A stretch of 43,889 nt of DNA from positions 1 to 43,889 of the forward strand of contig JADGEK010000036.1 of assembly GCA_016744395.1 (NCBI GenBank). Reading direction: 5' to 3'. The stretch comes from Gammaproteobacteria bacterium (lineage in GTDB: Bacteria > Pseudomonadota > Gammaproteobacteria > GRL18). Under the pieces are notes generated by a model. That model ran no database searches. It was not told the origin of the DNA and worked only from the letters and a program-made list of their open reading frames with translations. Positions 8,594 to 19,018 of the stretch are shown here, piece after piece (position 1 is the stretch's first letter; every line of letters begins with the position of its first letter). The position numbers were made by a program, and so were the translations under genes.

Positions 8594-10297
8594 TTATTGC
8601 TTCTTTAAATGCTCTAAAACTTGTTTTGCAGGACCTGCAATAGCCACTTTACCTTGCTCAAGCACCAGTATAGTATCCGCATTATTCAGTAGGGCTGAAC
8701 TGTGTGATGCAACAATTACAGTATTATTTTTTGCATACTCCTTAAGGGTCGTCAGTAATTTATTCTCTGAAGTTTGATCCAGATTATTAGAAGGTTCATC
8801 TAATAATAAAATTTTAGGCTTTGCTAACAACGTTCGGGCCAAGGCAATCTTTTGGATAAAACCACCTGATAAGCCATGATGATCACTCTGAATCACTGTG
8901 TCATAGCCATTGGCAAGCTCACTGATTGAATCATGGAGATCAATCAGTTTTGACACCTCAATGACTGAATCCTGATCAGCATTGACTGTCCCAAGGGTGA
9001 TATTTTCAAACACACTGCCCTGAATTAACTGTGGTTGTTGTGATAAATAGCCAATTCGATGATGCAGCTGCTCTGAAGTAAATTGACGCATATCATATTC
9101 ATCAAGAGAAACAATCCCTTTTAGCGGCTTATAAAAACCTGATAATAATTTGAGCAAAGTGGTTTTCCCACACCCATTTCTACCCATTAATATATGCAGT
9201 CCATTTGGACCAATACCACCATCAATATTATTGATGGCAGGTGACTCGTGCTCATTGTAGCTAAATATAATATTGTTTAGAAAAAACTTTCCTGGGCCAA
9301 TCGGCACATCAACGGCTATATTATTTTTATCCTCATCTTCATCAAGAAATTGATCCACTCGATTTAAAGCCTGTCGAAATTGCGTCAATGTGCGCCAGTG
9401 TTCGACTAATTGGACATAGGGACTGATTAATCGAGAACCCAGCATATTAGCTGCAATTAAAGCACCTATTGTCATTTGTTGCTCTAGAATAGCCAGAGCA
9501 CCCATAGAAGTAATGCAAATAGTAAACAACAAAGTCATAGATTGACTCATAACTCGATAAAAATCAGCTGATTTTCCTCGAGACAGTGAAGCTTTCATGG
9601 TTTGAAAATGATTCTCCGCCCATTGTTTTTTCAAATAGTTTTCACTGGACAATATTTTAATCGATTCTCTTTTATTGATCAGATCACTTAAGTGGGTATC
9701 TCTTTCACTGGAGACCTGACGCTCTTTAAGTGCATGTGAATGAATCATTTTCTCCGAAACAAGTGCCAGCACAACAAATAAAATAAGGAAGGTAATAAAA
9801 ACCCACCATAATGGCGGTGCAATTAAAATGGTCACCAAAAGAAAGAGCAAAGAAAAAGGTAAATCAACCAATAATGTCGCAACAGTCCCCCCTAAGACAT
9901 TACGAATCATACCTGCATCACGAAATAAAGATTGCCAATACCAAAAAGGTTTGGATTCTAATTTTTGCAATGAAAGTCGGTATAATTTATCGTATATTTT
10001 TTCAGCAATTGAAAAATCATTTTTTGCTGAAATCGATTGAAAAAAACGAATTCGGGTTATTTTTAATACGGCATCAAAAATCAGTACAATGATCATGCCC
10101 AGCACAAGACCTTGCAAGGTGGTTGTTCCTGCATGAAAAATAACACGATCATAGACTTGTAAAACAAAGATGGGTGTTGCCAGGGCCAGTAGGTTGATAA
10201 AAAATGAAATTGAAAATAATTCAGTGAAATAAGGGAACAAGTCATTTTTACGAATAAATGCCCCTATTCGAGTTTTTTTTGTTTCTGATGTCTTCAT
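8594..10297 (-). CDS. Type I secretion ABC transporter, permease-ATPase fusion
   Basis: 567 residues. An N-terminal transmembrane domain (about residues 25-290) is fused to an ATPase domain showing Walker A GRNGCGKTT, a Q-loop (YLSQQPQ), signature LSGGFIQKIALARTL and Walker B ILLLDEPSNNLD. There is no N-terminal C39 peptidase or C39-like domain, so it resembles the PrtD/AprD-type exporters that recognise C-terminal signals rather than double-glycine leaders. It would energise export of the nearby giant protein across both membranes with HlyD and TolC. The signature has F in place of the more usual Q/E after LSGG, which is tolerated in some exporters. ATG 10297 has a weak ribosome site. Confidence 0.94.
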   Translation of the reverse strand: MKTSETKKTRIGAFIRKNDLFPYFTELFSISFFINLLALATPIFVLQVYDRVIFHAGTTTLQGLVLGMIIVLIFDAVLKITRIRFFQSISAKNDFSIAEKIYDKLYRLSLQKLESKPFWYWQSLFRDAGMIRNVLGGTVATLLVDLPFSLLFLLVTILIAPPLWWVFITFLILFVVLALVSEKMIHSHALKERQVSSERDTHLSDLINKRESIKILSSENYLKKQWAENHFQTMKASLSRGKSADFYRVMSQSMTLLFTICITSMGALAILEQQMTIGALIAANMLGSRLISPYVQLVEHWRTLTQFRQALNRVDQFLDEDEDKNNIAVDVPIGPGKFFLNNIIFSYNEHESPAINNIDGGIGPNGLHILMGRNGCGKTTLLKLLSGFYKPLKGIVSLDEYDMRQFTSEQLHHRIGYLSQQPQLIQGSVFENITLGTVNADQDSVIEVSKLIDLHDSISELANGYDTVIQSDHHGLSGGFIQKIALARTLLAKPKILLLDEPSNNLDQTSENKLLTTLKEYAKNNTVIVASHSSALLNNADTILVLEQGKVAIAGPAKQVLEHLKKQ

Positions 10298-10351
10298 TAA
10301 ATATCAATACAGAGTCTGTGTAAGGTTAGAGTTAAAATCACTGAACAGGTG

Positions 10352-13300
10352 TTAATCAGTACCGATGACCATAAAGGGCGCCCAGAACATGGGATGAGCA
10401 TAATATGAAAACTCTTTATTATCAATTAAATCAAGCACTGCTAAACGATGTGCTTCTGATTTTGTTAAGTTTTTTTTCTGACTATAAGTAAACAGGTTCG
10501 TCGTCAATGTGACGGTGGCATCAGACAAGACCTCCCAGTGAGTCACAAGAATGCTTCGAGCACCTGCGTAAAAAAATGCTTTTCCTAAACCAGAAAGACC
10601 TTCTGCTCCAGGAGTTCCATCATCAGAGGCTGTGTTACAGGCTGATAACACAACCATATCGACATTCAGATCAAGCTCAGTGATCTCACTGGCTGTTAAC
10701 AAGCCATTATTGCTCACACCATAGCTTGATATTGAGGGTGTTAAGACTAACGCAGGCTCAAACAGACCTTCAAAATCACCTGCCATCAGACCATGAGTTG
10801 CAAATTGTACGACATGGTAATTTGAGAGATTTTTCTGAAAAAGAGTTTCTTCTGTTGCCTCATCTCTCAAGTAAACATCTTTACTATTACCTTTTAGTAT
10901 GGATGAAATCTGTTTCAACTCTGTTGCCGTTTCAGGCAGTTCAGGTATTTCAGATAAAATATCCACAGCAACATTGGAACGATGACTGCCAATGATAGAG
11001 CGGAGACTATTGGAACTCATCAAGTTATCATTTACTCCAGTCAAGCCACGTAGAGCAGGACTATTACTGCGTAATTTAATTGTTTCGACTGTTTTCACTA
11101 GTGAAGGATCGCCAAAACCAACAAAGCTATGCACGGAGGTATTTTTTTTATGTTTAATATGTCTTAATAAAGTGAAGGAATTGACCGCAGGTAACGATGA
11201 AACAGTCTTTTCTTTAATTAACCAATGGACATTTCGATGCTGTTCAGGTGTTTTAATCTCACTTAATGGCTTCTGAGTAATCAATACAGACAAGGGTAAA
11301 CTTTGTAAGGCCGCATCAGAAATGACAAACAGTTTTTTTATGTCATTGAGTGATGAATAAGCGGGTTCCAGTATTTTTTTAAAGAGTTGATAGGTCTTAT
11401 TAACAGGTAAAGGTGGGATTTGATTAAAATCAGCCACCGTAAGATATCTAGGTACCAGGACTTGTCTTAAAGTTCGAACAGTTTGTTCCAGTTCATCTTC
11501 ATTGATGTCAAGTTGATAAAGATTTGCAGTCGTTGGCTTGACTAGCCATAGATAGCTTTTTTCTTGACCGAACAAGTAAACAACCATTGCTTCATCTGTT
11601 TTTAAAGCAGCTTGAACCTGCTTGATTGACACGGTGTTTGAATTAGCAAGGTTATCATACTTAGGAAATTGATTACGAATTTCCAATTCACTTTTCTCAA
11701 TATTATCTTTCAGATTTTTGGCAAACTGGCGTAATTGATCTTCATATTCAAAATTACGTTGTGCTGGCTTTTGAGCAAAAGCCGTAGATAAAATCGTATC
11801 AATATCCTGCCATTGCTCCAGTAAGTCCTGCTGTGCACGTATTTTTTGAGCCAGCACATCAGAACCTGTTGAAAAACGATGAGACATTTTAGCCAAGGCT
11901 CTGGCTGCACTGGTTGAACGAGATAATTGGGCTGTTTCAAAAGTCTCATTTAATAATTCATCTTTATGATTAAATTTATATTGACTATAAAGGATGTCAA
12001 TATGATTAATTGAAACTTGCTTTAAAGATTTTAATTCTGTGGTCAGGCTCTGAGCTCGAAGACCAGAATGCCTCTTTACTCTTAACTTTAAGCCTTTAAT
12101 CGCTTTTCTGGAATAATCAATAGCCTGTTGAGCTTTGTATCTATCCAGATAAAATTTTGCAATATTCGAGTTCAGTTTAATTTCTTCCAGCCAATCCCCT
12201 GAGCCTAACTGGCCTGCAGCAGTAATGCCACGTAAGTAGTATTTTTCTGCTTCACTATAGCGTTTCAGTGAAAACAGGACGTTAGCAATTTGGTGGTTCA
12301 CCTCTGCCGTCGCAATATTAAAATCACCGTATTTTTCCTGTAAAACTTTTAATGCCACAAAAAGCTTATCTAAAGCTTGTTGTGGCTTTCCCTGACGAAA
12401 TAATGAAACCGCCAGCCATGTCTGTGCATTAGCCGTAAACCTCGGACGATATGAATCAGGTTTGGACCAAATATTAGTGGCTTGCTTAAAATGGTGAATG
12501 GATGGATTGTGTTGATTTAAAAGGTAATAAAGATAGCCAAGATGATTGTGAGTTTCGGCAATTGAAATATGATAGGCCTTATAAAATTGATGTTTAATTT
12601 CTAATGAACGCTTTAGCACCTTTTCAGACTCTTCATAACGTCCTTGAAGATAGTACAATTGCCCTAAATTATTCAAAATAGTCGCAATGTATGGGTGTTC
12701 TGCACCGACTTGTTTTTCATAGAGCACAAAACCTTGATGGTATAAATCTTCTGCTTCTGAAAAAAAATGCACCCCTTTAAGAGCACTGGCTAGAGATATC
12801 AGGGTCTGTGCGACGGCTGGGTCAGTTGCACCTAAATATTTCTGCCTCAATGATAATGTTTGTCGATATTGCTTAACCGCTTCATTGGTCTTCCCCTGCC
12901 CCAATAACATTTCACCTTTTAGCTGAAATATGTTTGCCTGCAGTATTTGAGCATTTTTTGATGTATCACTATTGATTAAGTCTTGAGATTCTTCTAAATA
13001 CTCATTCGCCTGGTTGCTTTCATGGCGCTTAATATGAACCCGAGCTAAAGGAAGTAATATTTCAATCAACTTAATGCTTTTGACTGGATACAGTTTTCTT
13101 GCAAGAGTCAGCAATTCATTATATTTTTTTAATCCCAGACGTTCATTACCCTGATTAATGGCATTTTGGGCCATCAAAAAATTAACACGGAGATTATCAA
13201 GAGTATCTCTATACCCCCATACCGACAACTTTTCAGATAAAGCACTTAGGGTTGATTGCTGCTTTGGATAATCGGCACGTCGAAGGTACATATCAGCCAG

Positions 13301-13540
13301 AGTCAAATAACTTTTATACAGCAGTGATTTATTGGTTTGTGAATTTGCAGATTGTATAAATTGAAGGAGTCGATCTTCTGCTTCTTGTTTCTTACCATTT
13401 TTATACAATTCAATTGAATGTTGTAATGCAAAAGAAGATGTTGACGGTGATTGTACGCTGACTGCAAGAGTGCTTGTCGACGTGAATAAAAAAAAAGCAA
13501 GAACAAAGAAGAGTATAGAAAAAGTCGTTTTATCAGTCAT
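10352..13540 (-). CDS. Exported TPR-repeat CHAT-domain protease
   Basis: 1062 residues. A signal peptide at residues 1-26 (hydrophobic ILFFVLAFFLFTS) is followed by many tetratricopeptide repeats of kinesin-light-chain type (about 35-560; for example LNNLGQLYYLQGRYEESEKV), a helical linker, and a C-terminal CHAT domain (about 730-1060). The CHAT catalytic pair is visible: His about 916 in FATHG and Cys about 968 in LSACNT, followed by GAEGLSGLGKAFFYAGARS. CHAT proteins are caspase-clan (CD) cysteine proteases; TPRs usually bind the partner or substrate. The gene lies between the giant repeat protein (33 bases upstream) and the exporter genes, so its substrate may be the exported protein or an envelope partner. 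That link is inferred. Confidence 0.92.
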   Translation of the reverse strand: MTDKTTFSILFFVLAFFLFTSTSTLAVSVQSPSTSSFALQHSIELYKNGKKQEAEDRLLQFIQSANSQTNKSLLYKSYLTLADMYLRRADYPKQQSTLSALSEKLSVWGYRDTLDNLRVNFLMAQNAINQGNERLGLKKYNELLTLARKLYPVKSIKLIEILLPLARVHIKRHESNQANEYLEESQDLINSDTSKNAQILQANIFQLKGEMLLGQGKTNEAVKQYRQTLSLRQKYLGATDPAVAQTLISLASALKGVHFFSEAEDLYHQGFVLYEKQVGAEHPYIATILNNLGQLYYLQGRYEESEKVLKRSLEIKHQFYKAYHISIAETHNHLGYLYYLLNQHNPSIHHFKQATNIWSKPDSYRPRFTANAQTWLAVSLFRQGKPQQALDKLFVALKVLQEKYGDFNIATAEVNHQIANVLFSLKRYSEAEKYYLRGITAAGQLGSGDWLEEIKLNSNIAKFYLDRYKAQQAIDYSRKAIKGLKLRVKRHSGLRAQSLTTELKSLKQVSINHIDILYSQYKFNHKDELLNETFETAQLSRSTSAARALAKMSHRFSTGSDVLAQKIRAQQDLLEQWQDIDTILSTAFAQKPAQRNFEYEDQLRQFAKNLKDNIEKSELEIRNQFPKYDNLANSNTVSIKQVQAALKTDEAMVVYLFGQEKSYLWLVKPTTANLYQLDINEDELEQTVRTLRQVLVPRYLTVADFNQIPPLPVNKTYQLFKKILEPAYSSLNDIKKLFVISDAALQSLPLSVLITQKPLSEIKTPEQHRNVHWLIKEKTVSSLPAVNSFTLLRHIKHKKNTSVHSFVGFGDPSLVKTVETIKLRSNSPALRGLTGVNDNLMSSNSLRSIIGSHRSNVAVDILSEIPELPETATELKQISSILKGNSKDVYLRDEATEETLFQKNLSNYHVVQFATHGLMAGDFEGLFEPALVLTPSISSYGVSNNGLLTASEITELDLNVDMVVLSACNTASDDGTPGAEGLSGLGKAFFYAGARSILVTHWEVLSDATVTLTTNLFTYSQKKNLTKSEAHRLAVLDLIDNKEFSYYAHPMFWAPFMVIGTD

Positions 13541-13573
13541 CAGATCATTGGTATTTCATTATGTGACAGCGGT

Positions 13574-16500
13574 TTATGCCACGGATGTATTGAGTTGGCT
13601 ATCACTATACACCGTCACAGCCTGATTGTCTGAAAGTGAAGTGTAACTGTTCAACGTCAAATCACCTGAGACATTAAAAGATTGCCCCTGTGACCAATCA
13701 CCTTGCAGCTGCAAATTGTCATTCGCATCACCCAGCACATAAACAGTATTATCACCTGACATTTGAGCCACAGAGCTGGTATCCAAAAGCAGTGTATTGG
13801 CTTGATTATTACTCAAATCAAGAACTTCAATGCTGGACAGATTATTTCCAGCATCACTAATATCGATAGAACCTTCCTGGACAAAGCGCAAGCGGTCAAA
13901 GCCTCCGCCACCGTTAATCGAGCCAAATTGACTTTCCAATGTGGTTAAAATATCATCCGAAGAAGTACCGACGGGAGTCTGAAACAAGCTTTGAACCAAA
14001 TCACTTTGCACGTACAGTGAGCTGCCAGCATTTTGATAAAGATACATATCAGGTGCATCAGAGAACTCGCCACGCCCCGTTAACACCCAGCTTTCGCCTG
14101 CTGCAGTCTGCACACTATCCTGGCCCGCATCACCTTTAATATACATTGTATTGTTTGTGGTACTATTGACCGTCGAGAGATTAAAAGTCACATTATCTGT
14201 CGAACCATTACTGACATCCAATAGCTCAATATTTGACACAGTTTTTCCGCTGCTCAAATCAATTTCATTGCCAACAGAGCTTAAAAGAGTAAGAGAGTCA
14301 AAACCTGCACCTCCATCTACATTCGCATCATTTTTATCTAAGAAAATAAATGAATCATTATTGCTGGTGCCCGTTGCATCAACAATAGGTGCTCCAAACT
14401 CAGCATCAGCATAAAGCAACACTTCAGTTCCAGCATCATCACCTCTGTAAACATGAAAGTTTGGCCAGGGATTAGCAGCACTCACATAACCCGCATAAGT
14501 CCAATTAGCGGCATCAGACAAAGCCAAACTATCACCACTATCACCCAGAGCAACCAGGGTATTATTCTGAGTAGCAGCCTCGGCAAAATCAGCCGAAAGA
14601 GTCAAGCCTGAGGCAACCCCTTCAATGCTGAGTACTTCAATATTAACTGTTTGACTGCCCAAAGCACTGAAATCAAAATTTCCAGCAGTCACCATTTGGA
14701 GCGTATCGGTGCCTGTCAAACCATCAATATAGGTGTAATTGGTGTTTTCCACCTGAAATGAGTTATGAATAATCCCAGTGCCTGCCAAATCACCCAGCAT
14801 GACGATATCAGGCTGATTATTGATACCATCCCATAGATTAACCGTTGTATTGGAACCATCTGTCGAGCGATATTGAAAAAACTTTAAGCCGACAAAATCA
14901 TTCAGACCATCTACATGGCCAAGATAACTCCAACTGGAACTGGTATTATTACTCAGGTCAGAGAGTAATACTGCATCATTCGCATCACCCATCACAGTAA
15001 TGGTATTTTGTGCATTACTCATGGCAGCCACAGAAGTCAAATTCAATGTCACGGTATTAACACCACTATCACCTCGGGCATCAATCACTTCCAATTCAGT
15101 GATTTTTGCAGCAACACCTGCTGTGGTGAAATTATAATTGTCACTGCTGACCAGCAACCAATCATTGACTCCACCACCGCCATTCAGTGAAGTAAAATTT
15201 AAATCCAGTGCAGTAAATTTATCACTGACATTATCCACACCAGAATTCAGACCTGGATTAAAAAAGACGCCAGGCGTACTCGCTAAATTCACCTGAACAT
15301 TGAGCACACTGCCATCATTTTGTTCAGTGGTTTTATATTGGTAGAGGCTTTGTCCACCAAGACCTGTCTCAAGTCCAGCAAAACTCCACTGACTGGCATC
15401 AGACAAACTAACGATATCAACACCTGCTTCACCTAAAATAGAGAGTATATTATCACTATCAGTGATCGTATCAACAACTGTTTCATTGATCGTAAACGTG
15501 GTAACACCAGCATGAGTATTACCTTCAATGACTTCGATATTACGGATAGTATTAATAGTAATCGATGCGTTGGTATAATTTTGCGTCGCTGAATTGAATC
15601 CTAAACTGTCTGTACCTGTACCACCATCAATGCCATCAAAAGTGGTGGATACAGGGGTAATGGCAAAGTCCCCTGCAAAACCATTGTAATAAGTGCCAAT
15701 ATTATCAGCCATTTCCAGTTCAACATTCAACGTCGTACCATCTTCTGCCTTGTATTGCTGAAAAGTATAATCCGTTAAATCATTCGTGCCACTGGTACTA
15801 CTATTAATCTGCCCCATATAATTCCATAGGCTTTGAATATCACTGACCGTTACACTGTCAGCATTGTCACCAATTAAGCTCAGAGTATCATTGCCATCAG
15901 TCGCCGCTTTTACGAATGTCTTATCAACGGTGATAGTGTCTACAGAAACAGGTGTATTACCCGTATGTACATTATTGCCATCTACCTCACGATAAGTGTT
16001 CGTGGTATTAATGATTTCAACATTGGCTAAATCACCCCCTTCTCCAGTAAAATTCTGGGTTTTAGCGACCAGGCCACTGTGCAATTCCAGGGTGTCAATG
16101 CCTGCCCCCAGATCAACACTACCAAATTGAGTGTCAGGTAATTCAAGTGCATCATTACCCGCAGTCCCTGCATAATACCAATCTGGATGGTTAAGTATAT
16201 CTGCAGAGATATTCAGATAATAACTGTCACCTCCGTTAGTGCCCTTAAACTGATATAAAATATTGCCATAAGCATCACGAGTCGAATCAATGTCTTTAGT
16301 TAAAGGTGATAAATTATCACCATTATCGATATTGTACTGAGCAAATGTTTTCCAGGTTGAATCACCATAGTCATAGGTCCAGTTGTCAATGGTATGAGCG
16401 GCAATATCAATAATTCCCTGATAAAGCCAAACACTTTCATCAGTCAGGGTGACGGTATCTGCAGCATCGCCTGCAACAGTTAATGTCCAATGCTGTGAAT

Positions 16501-18634
16501 GGTCTCCTGCATCAAAGAAACTTTCACCGCCATCAACAACTCCATTACTATTGAAGTCTACCCATTTCATTTCTTCAGCAACGGATTTAAGAGCCTCTTC
16601 ATTTAGAACTACATTATTGGTTCCATAATGACGAGCCTCAAGAATTTCGATGTTATTAATTTTGGTATAAGCCGTATTGGTCATCAGATCATAATCTCCG
16701 TCGCCATCACCAAAGCCTGTTGGCACAGTGGCAGCATTCGGATCCCCAGGCAAGCTCAGATCACCGCCAGGCAGATAAAAACTTAAAGTATCTGTATCAT
16801 ATTCGCCTGTATCTATCGAGACAAAATCTGAATTATTAGCACCACTGACAGCATATTTCTCATCTATAAAACTATCCCCTACAATGCTGTAACGGGAAAT
16901 ATTAGTATTATAAACAATATAATCTTGAAGAGGATGTAGATGATTGGGTTGATAATAAAACCCATCATTAACTGCAAGGTGTTCTGAACCATCCATGTAA
17001 AAGGTCAACACTGACGAAGAATCACTGTATGAGCCAATACTTGAAGAACCGCCTGCACCTGCTAATGTGACATTATCAAGAGTGACATTATTATAATTAG
17101 CAATGCCAATTGAGGCGCCATCCCAAACCGCTTTAAATCCAATATGATTTCCCGCTGCACCGCTACCATCTGAAAAATCAAACGCATCAGCACCACTTAT
17201 GGTTGCATCACTGGCAAAGGTTGTGACACCTAACTGGGCATTGATAATATCAACCACACCCTGTCCATCGGTTGCAGCAGACACATCAATAACAATGGAT
17301 TGGGCACCTGCAAGCGTATAGTTAAGCGTCAGAATAGTACTTGCAGCCACATCAGTAAAGCCAGTGAGCTTGGCATAAGAAAATGTAACAGGGGAGCCTC
17401 CTGATGTGGTCAACCCTCCCGTTGCGCTATAAGAGTGTATGAAATCATTAGCATCACTAAAAACTAATAAATCTTGGGGACTGGAAACAGGAGCAGTATA
17501 GGCATAAAAATGAATCTCAGTATAGGTGTCACCGAATAAACTGGAACCATTTAAATGCGTTAAAACATCCCAGTGCATGTCTTTAAAAGATAAGTTGAGT
17601 TGGCCATCAAAATTAATAATATGCTCTGCTCCAGTAGGGAGAGTAGCCAAACCAGCAAAAGAATCTGACGGAGGAGCCAGGGCAGTTGGAGCCGCAGCGC
17701 CTAAAGCACCACTGATGCCATCCGAAGAAAGCCCAGAACCTAAAGAACCCAGAACTCCATCACTACTGCCATTGCCATTGATGCCATTAACATCACTGGT
17801 ACTGTAAGCTGTTCCTGTCGTACCATTAATAGAGTTTAATGACGCTTGATTTGCCCCAATAGAACCCAGGCTATCGGATAATCTTGCCAGATTTTCTGGT
17901 GGTGGGGTATAGTTAATTGGCACTCCATCCGACTCATCAGAAGTAGATCCAATAGTCACTGGCACTGAGAATGCAAACAATTCAGGTGTTGACAAGCCTT
18001 CTTCAGAGACAGGTACATCACCTGACTCAGGAGCATTAGAAACAACGCTCAAAGGTTCTAAAAAGTCTGACGTTATTGCATTGTCAAGCTCAAGCAACTC
18101 ATTTTCTAATAACTGTATATCACCCTCTATATTGAGGATTTCTGCTAAAAAGTCAGTGTCAATTGATGATAATTCAATAGGCTGCTCTAAAAGAGCGTCT
18201 AAGGATTCAAACGTTTCTGTTAGTGAAGCAGTTGGAGCAGGAACAATAGAAGCAAGCCCAAAATCATTGATTAAATCAGAAAAAATCGCTGCATCCATGA
18301 CAAAGAGAGTATTAGCAGCCTGTCCTGCTGACAGAGCCTCTGGCATTAGATTGGTCGACATAACATCAGTTAATGTAGGTGGAACTTCTTCCTGAAAAGT
18401 TAATTCAACAGGGAGTCCCAATGAATTTGTTTCTACAAAGGGAGATCCGATTTCTGGTTCTGAGTGCTTATGAGTGACTAAAGAGATAGAAGCATCCGAT
18501 GTTTTTATAAAATAGTCTTTAATAATAAGTAACTTACCACTTGCCAATTGAATAATTAAATTATTCCCATACTGAGCAAATTCAGCATTTTGCAATAGTT
18601 CAGGCTTTATTGTAGAAATTTGGTTAATTTTCAA
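13574..18634 (-). CDS. Giant repetitive protein, probable type I secretion substrate/adhesin
   Basis: 1686 residues. The start codon is TTG at 18634: AGGAA lies 9 bases before it, there is an in-frame stop just upstream, and no ATG is nearby. Residues 1-60 (GNNLIIQLASGKLLIIKDYF) resemble the N-terminal prefix module of BapA-type biofilm adhesins. A Gly/Ser/Asn-rich linker spans about 250-320. A perfect EF-hand loop, DFNSNGVVDGGE, sits near residue 692. At least six modules of about 137-160 residues follow, each opening with a degenerate calcium-loop motif (GGxGxDxL variants near 838, 998, 1146, 1298, 1434 and 1571), then a NIEVLD-like strand and a GDAxDxVxLSD...WxYxG segment. There is no Sec signal, as expected for type I export. 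The adjacent ABC-HlyD-TolC genes make it the likely cargo. Confidence 0.85.
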   Translation of the reverse strand: MKINQISTIKPELLQNAEFAQYGNNLIIQLASGKLLIIKDYFIKTSDASISLVTHKHSEPEIGSPFVETNSLGLPVELTFQEEVPPTLTDVMSTNLMPEALSAGQAANTLFVMDAAIFSDLINDFGLASIVPAPTASLTETFESLDALLEQPIELSSIDTDFLAEILNIEGDIQLLENELLELDNAITSDFLEPLSVVSNAPESGDVPVSEEGLSTPELFAFSVPVTIGSTSDESDGVPINYTPPPENLARLSDSLGSIGANQASLNSINGTTGTAYSTSDVNGINGNGSSDGVLGSLGSGLSSDGISGALGAAAPTALAPPSDSFAGLATLPTGAEHIINFDGQLNLSFKDMHWDVLTHLNGSSLFGDTYTEIHFYAYTAPVSSPQDLLVFSDANDFIHSYSATGGLTTSGGSPVTFSYAKLTGFTDVAASTILTLNYTLAGAQSIVIDVSAATDGQGVVDIINAQLGVTTFASDATISGADAFDFSDGSGAAGNHIGFKAVWDGASIGIANYNNVTLDNVTLAGAGGSSSIGSYSDSSSVLTFYMDGSEHLAVNDGFYYQPNHLHPLQDYIVYNTNISRYSIVGDSFIDEKYAVSGANNSDFVSIDTGEYDTDTLSFYLPGGDLSLPGDPNAATVPTGFGDGDGDYDLMTNTAYTKINNIEILEARHYGTNNVVLNEEALKSVAEEMKWVDFNSNGVVDGGESFFDAGDHSQHWTLTVAGDAADTVTLTDESVWLYQGIIDIAAHTIDNWTYDYGDSTWKTFAQYNIDNGDNLSPLTKDIDSTRDAYGNILYQFKGTNGGDSYYLNISADILNHPDWYYAGTAGNDALELPDTQFGSVDLGAGIDTLELHSGLVAKTQNFTGEGGDLANVEIINTTNTYREVDGNNVHTGNTPVSVDTITVDKTFVKAATDGNDTLSLIGDNADSVTVSDIQSLWNYMGQINSSTSGTNDLTDYTFQQYKAEDGTTLNVELEMADNIGTYYNGFAGDFAITPVSTTFDGIDGGTGTDSLGFNSATQNYTNASITINTIRNIEVIEGNTHAGVTTFTINETVVDTITDSDNILSILGEAGVDIVSLSDASQWSFAGLETGLGGQSLYQYKTTEQNDGSVLNVQVNLASTPGVFFNPGLNSGVDNVSDKFTALDLNFTSLNGGGGVNDWLLVSSDNYNFTTAGVAAKITELEVIDARGDSGVNTVTLNLTSVAAMSNAQNTITVMGDANDAVLLSDLSNNTSSSWSYLGHVDGLNDFVGLKFFQYRSTDGSNTTVNLWDGINNQPDIVMLGDLAGTGIIHNSFQVENTNYTYIDGLTGTDTLQMVTAGNFDFSALGSQTVNIEVLSIEGVASGLTLSADFAEAATQNNTLVALGDSGDSLALSDAANWTYAGYVSAANPWPNFHVYRGDDAGTEVLLYADAEFGAPIVDATGTSNNDSFIFLDKNDANVDGGAGFDSLTLLSSVGNEIDLSSGKTVSNIELLDVSNGSTDNVTFNLSTVNSTTNNTMYIKGDAGQDSVQTAAGESWVLTGRGEFSDAPDMYLYQNAGSSLYVQSDLVQSLFQTPVGTSSDDILTTLESQFGSINGGGGFDRLRFVQEGSIDISDAGNNLSSIEVLDLSNNQANTLLLDTSSVAQMSGDNTVYVLGDANDNLQLQGDWSQGQSFNVSGDLTLNSYTSLSDNQAVTVYSDSQLNTSVA

Positions 18635-19018
18635 GTTGGCTTGTTCCTATTTTTCCATACCAATGTAGTCAAAGCTCATAGAAATGGGTAAAACGTTATT
18701 TAATTCCCTACTTTAAGTATGGCTTTATTTTGAATAAAAATCAATATTCAATATGATATACTTACTGAAAAAAAACAATATTTTTACAAACAATATCAAT
18801 AGTTTAAAAAAATAATCATATCTGGCAGCCGTTAAGTATCAGTATCTAAACTAACTGCTGATTAAGCCAATTAATGTTGTCTATTTCAATGCAGTGAATG
18901 GAACAATAGAATCAATTAAGAAAATATTCTTAATTTTGGATCTTCAAATTAAACCGTACCTTTTAAACTTACAGCTTAGTGAGCAGAGCGGCACTTGGGG
19001 CTTAAAAGAATCGAGGGG
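18635..19018. promoter_or_regulatory. A+T-rich region upstream of the giant protein gene
   Basis: No gene is seen. AATTAAGAA (18914-18922) and TTCTTAATT (18927-18935) form a perfect 9-bp dyad around AATA, about 280 bases upstream of the TTG start. It could be an operator or a weak structured element. A promoter for the adhesin-secretion unit should lie here, but no unambiguous -35/-10 pair was found. Confidence 0.4.

Noticed and set aside
17526-18395. Open frames antisense to the giant gene (also antisense frames in pyk, the CHAT gene and pheT)
   Set aside because: They mirror the coding strand's low-complexity codon use and lack ribosome sites and recognisable domains.
13574-18634. Classical RTX toxin
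   Set aside because: No tandem GGxGxDxUx nonapeptide arrays, no catalytic domain and no hlyC-like acyltransferase gene nearby; only single degenerate loops per module.
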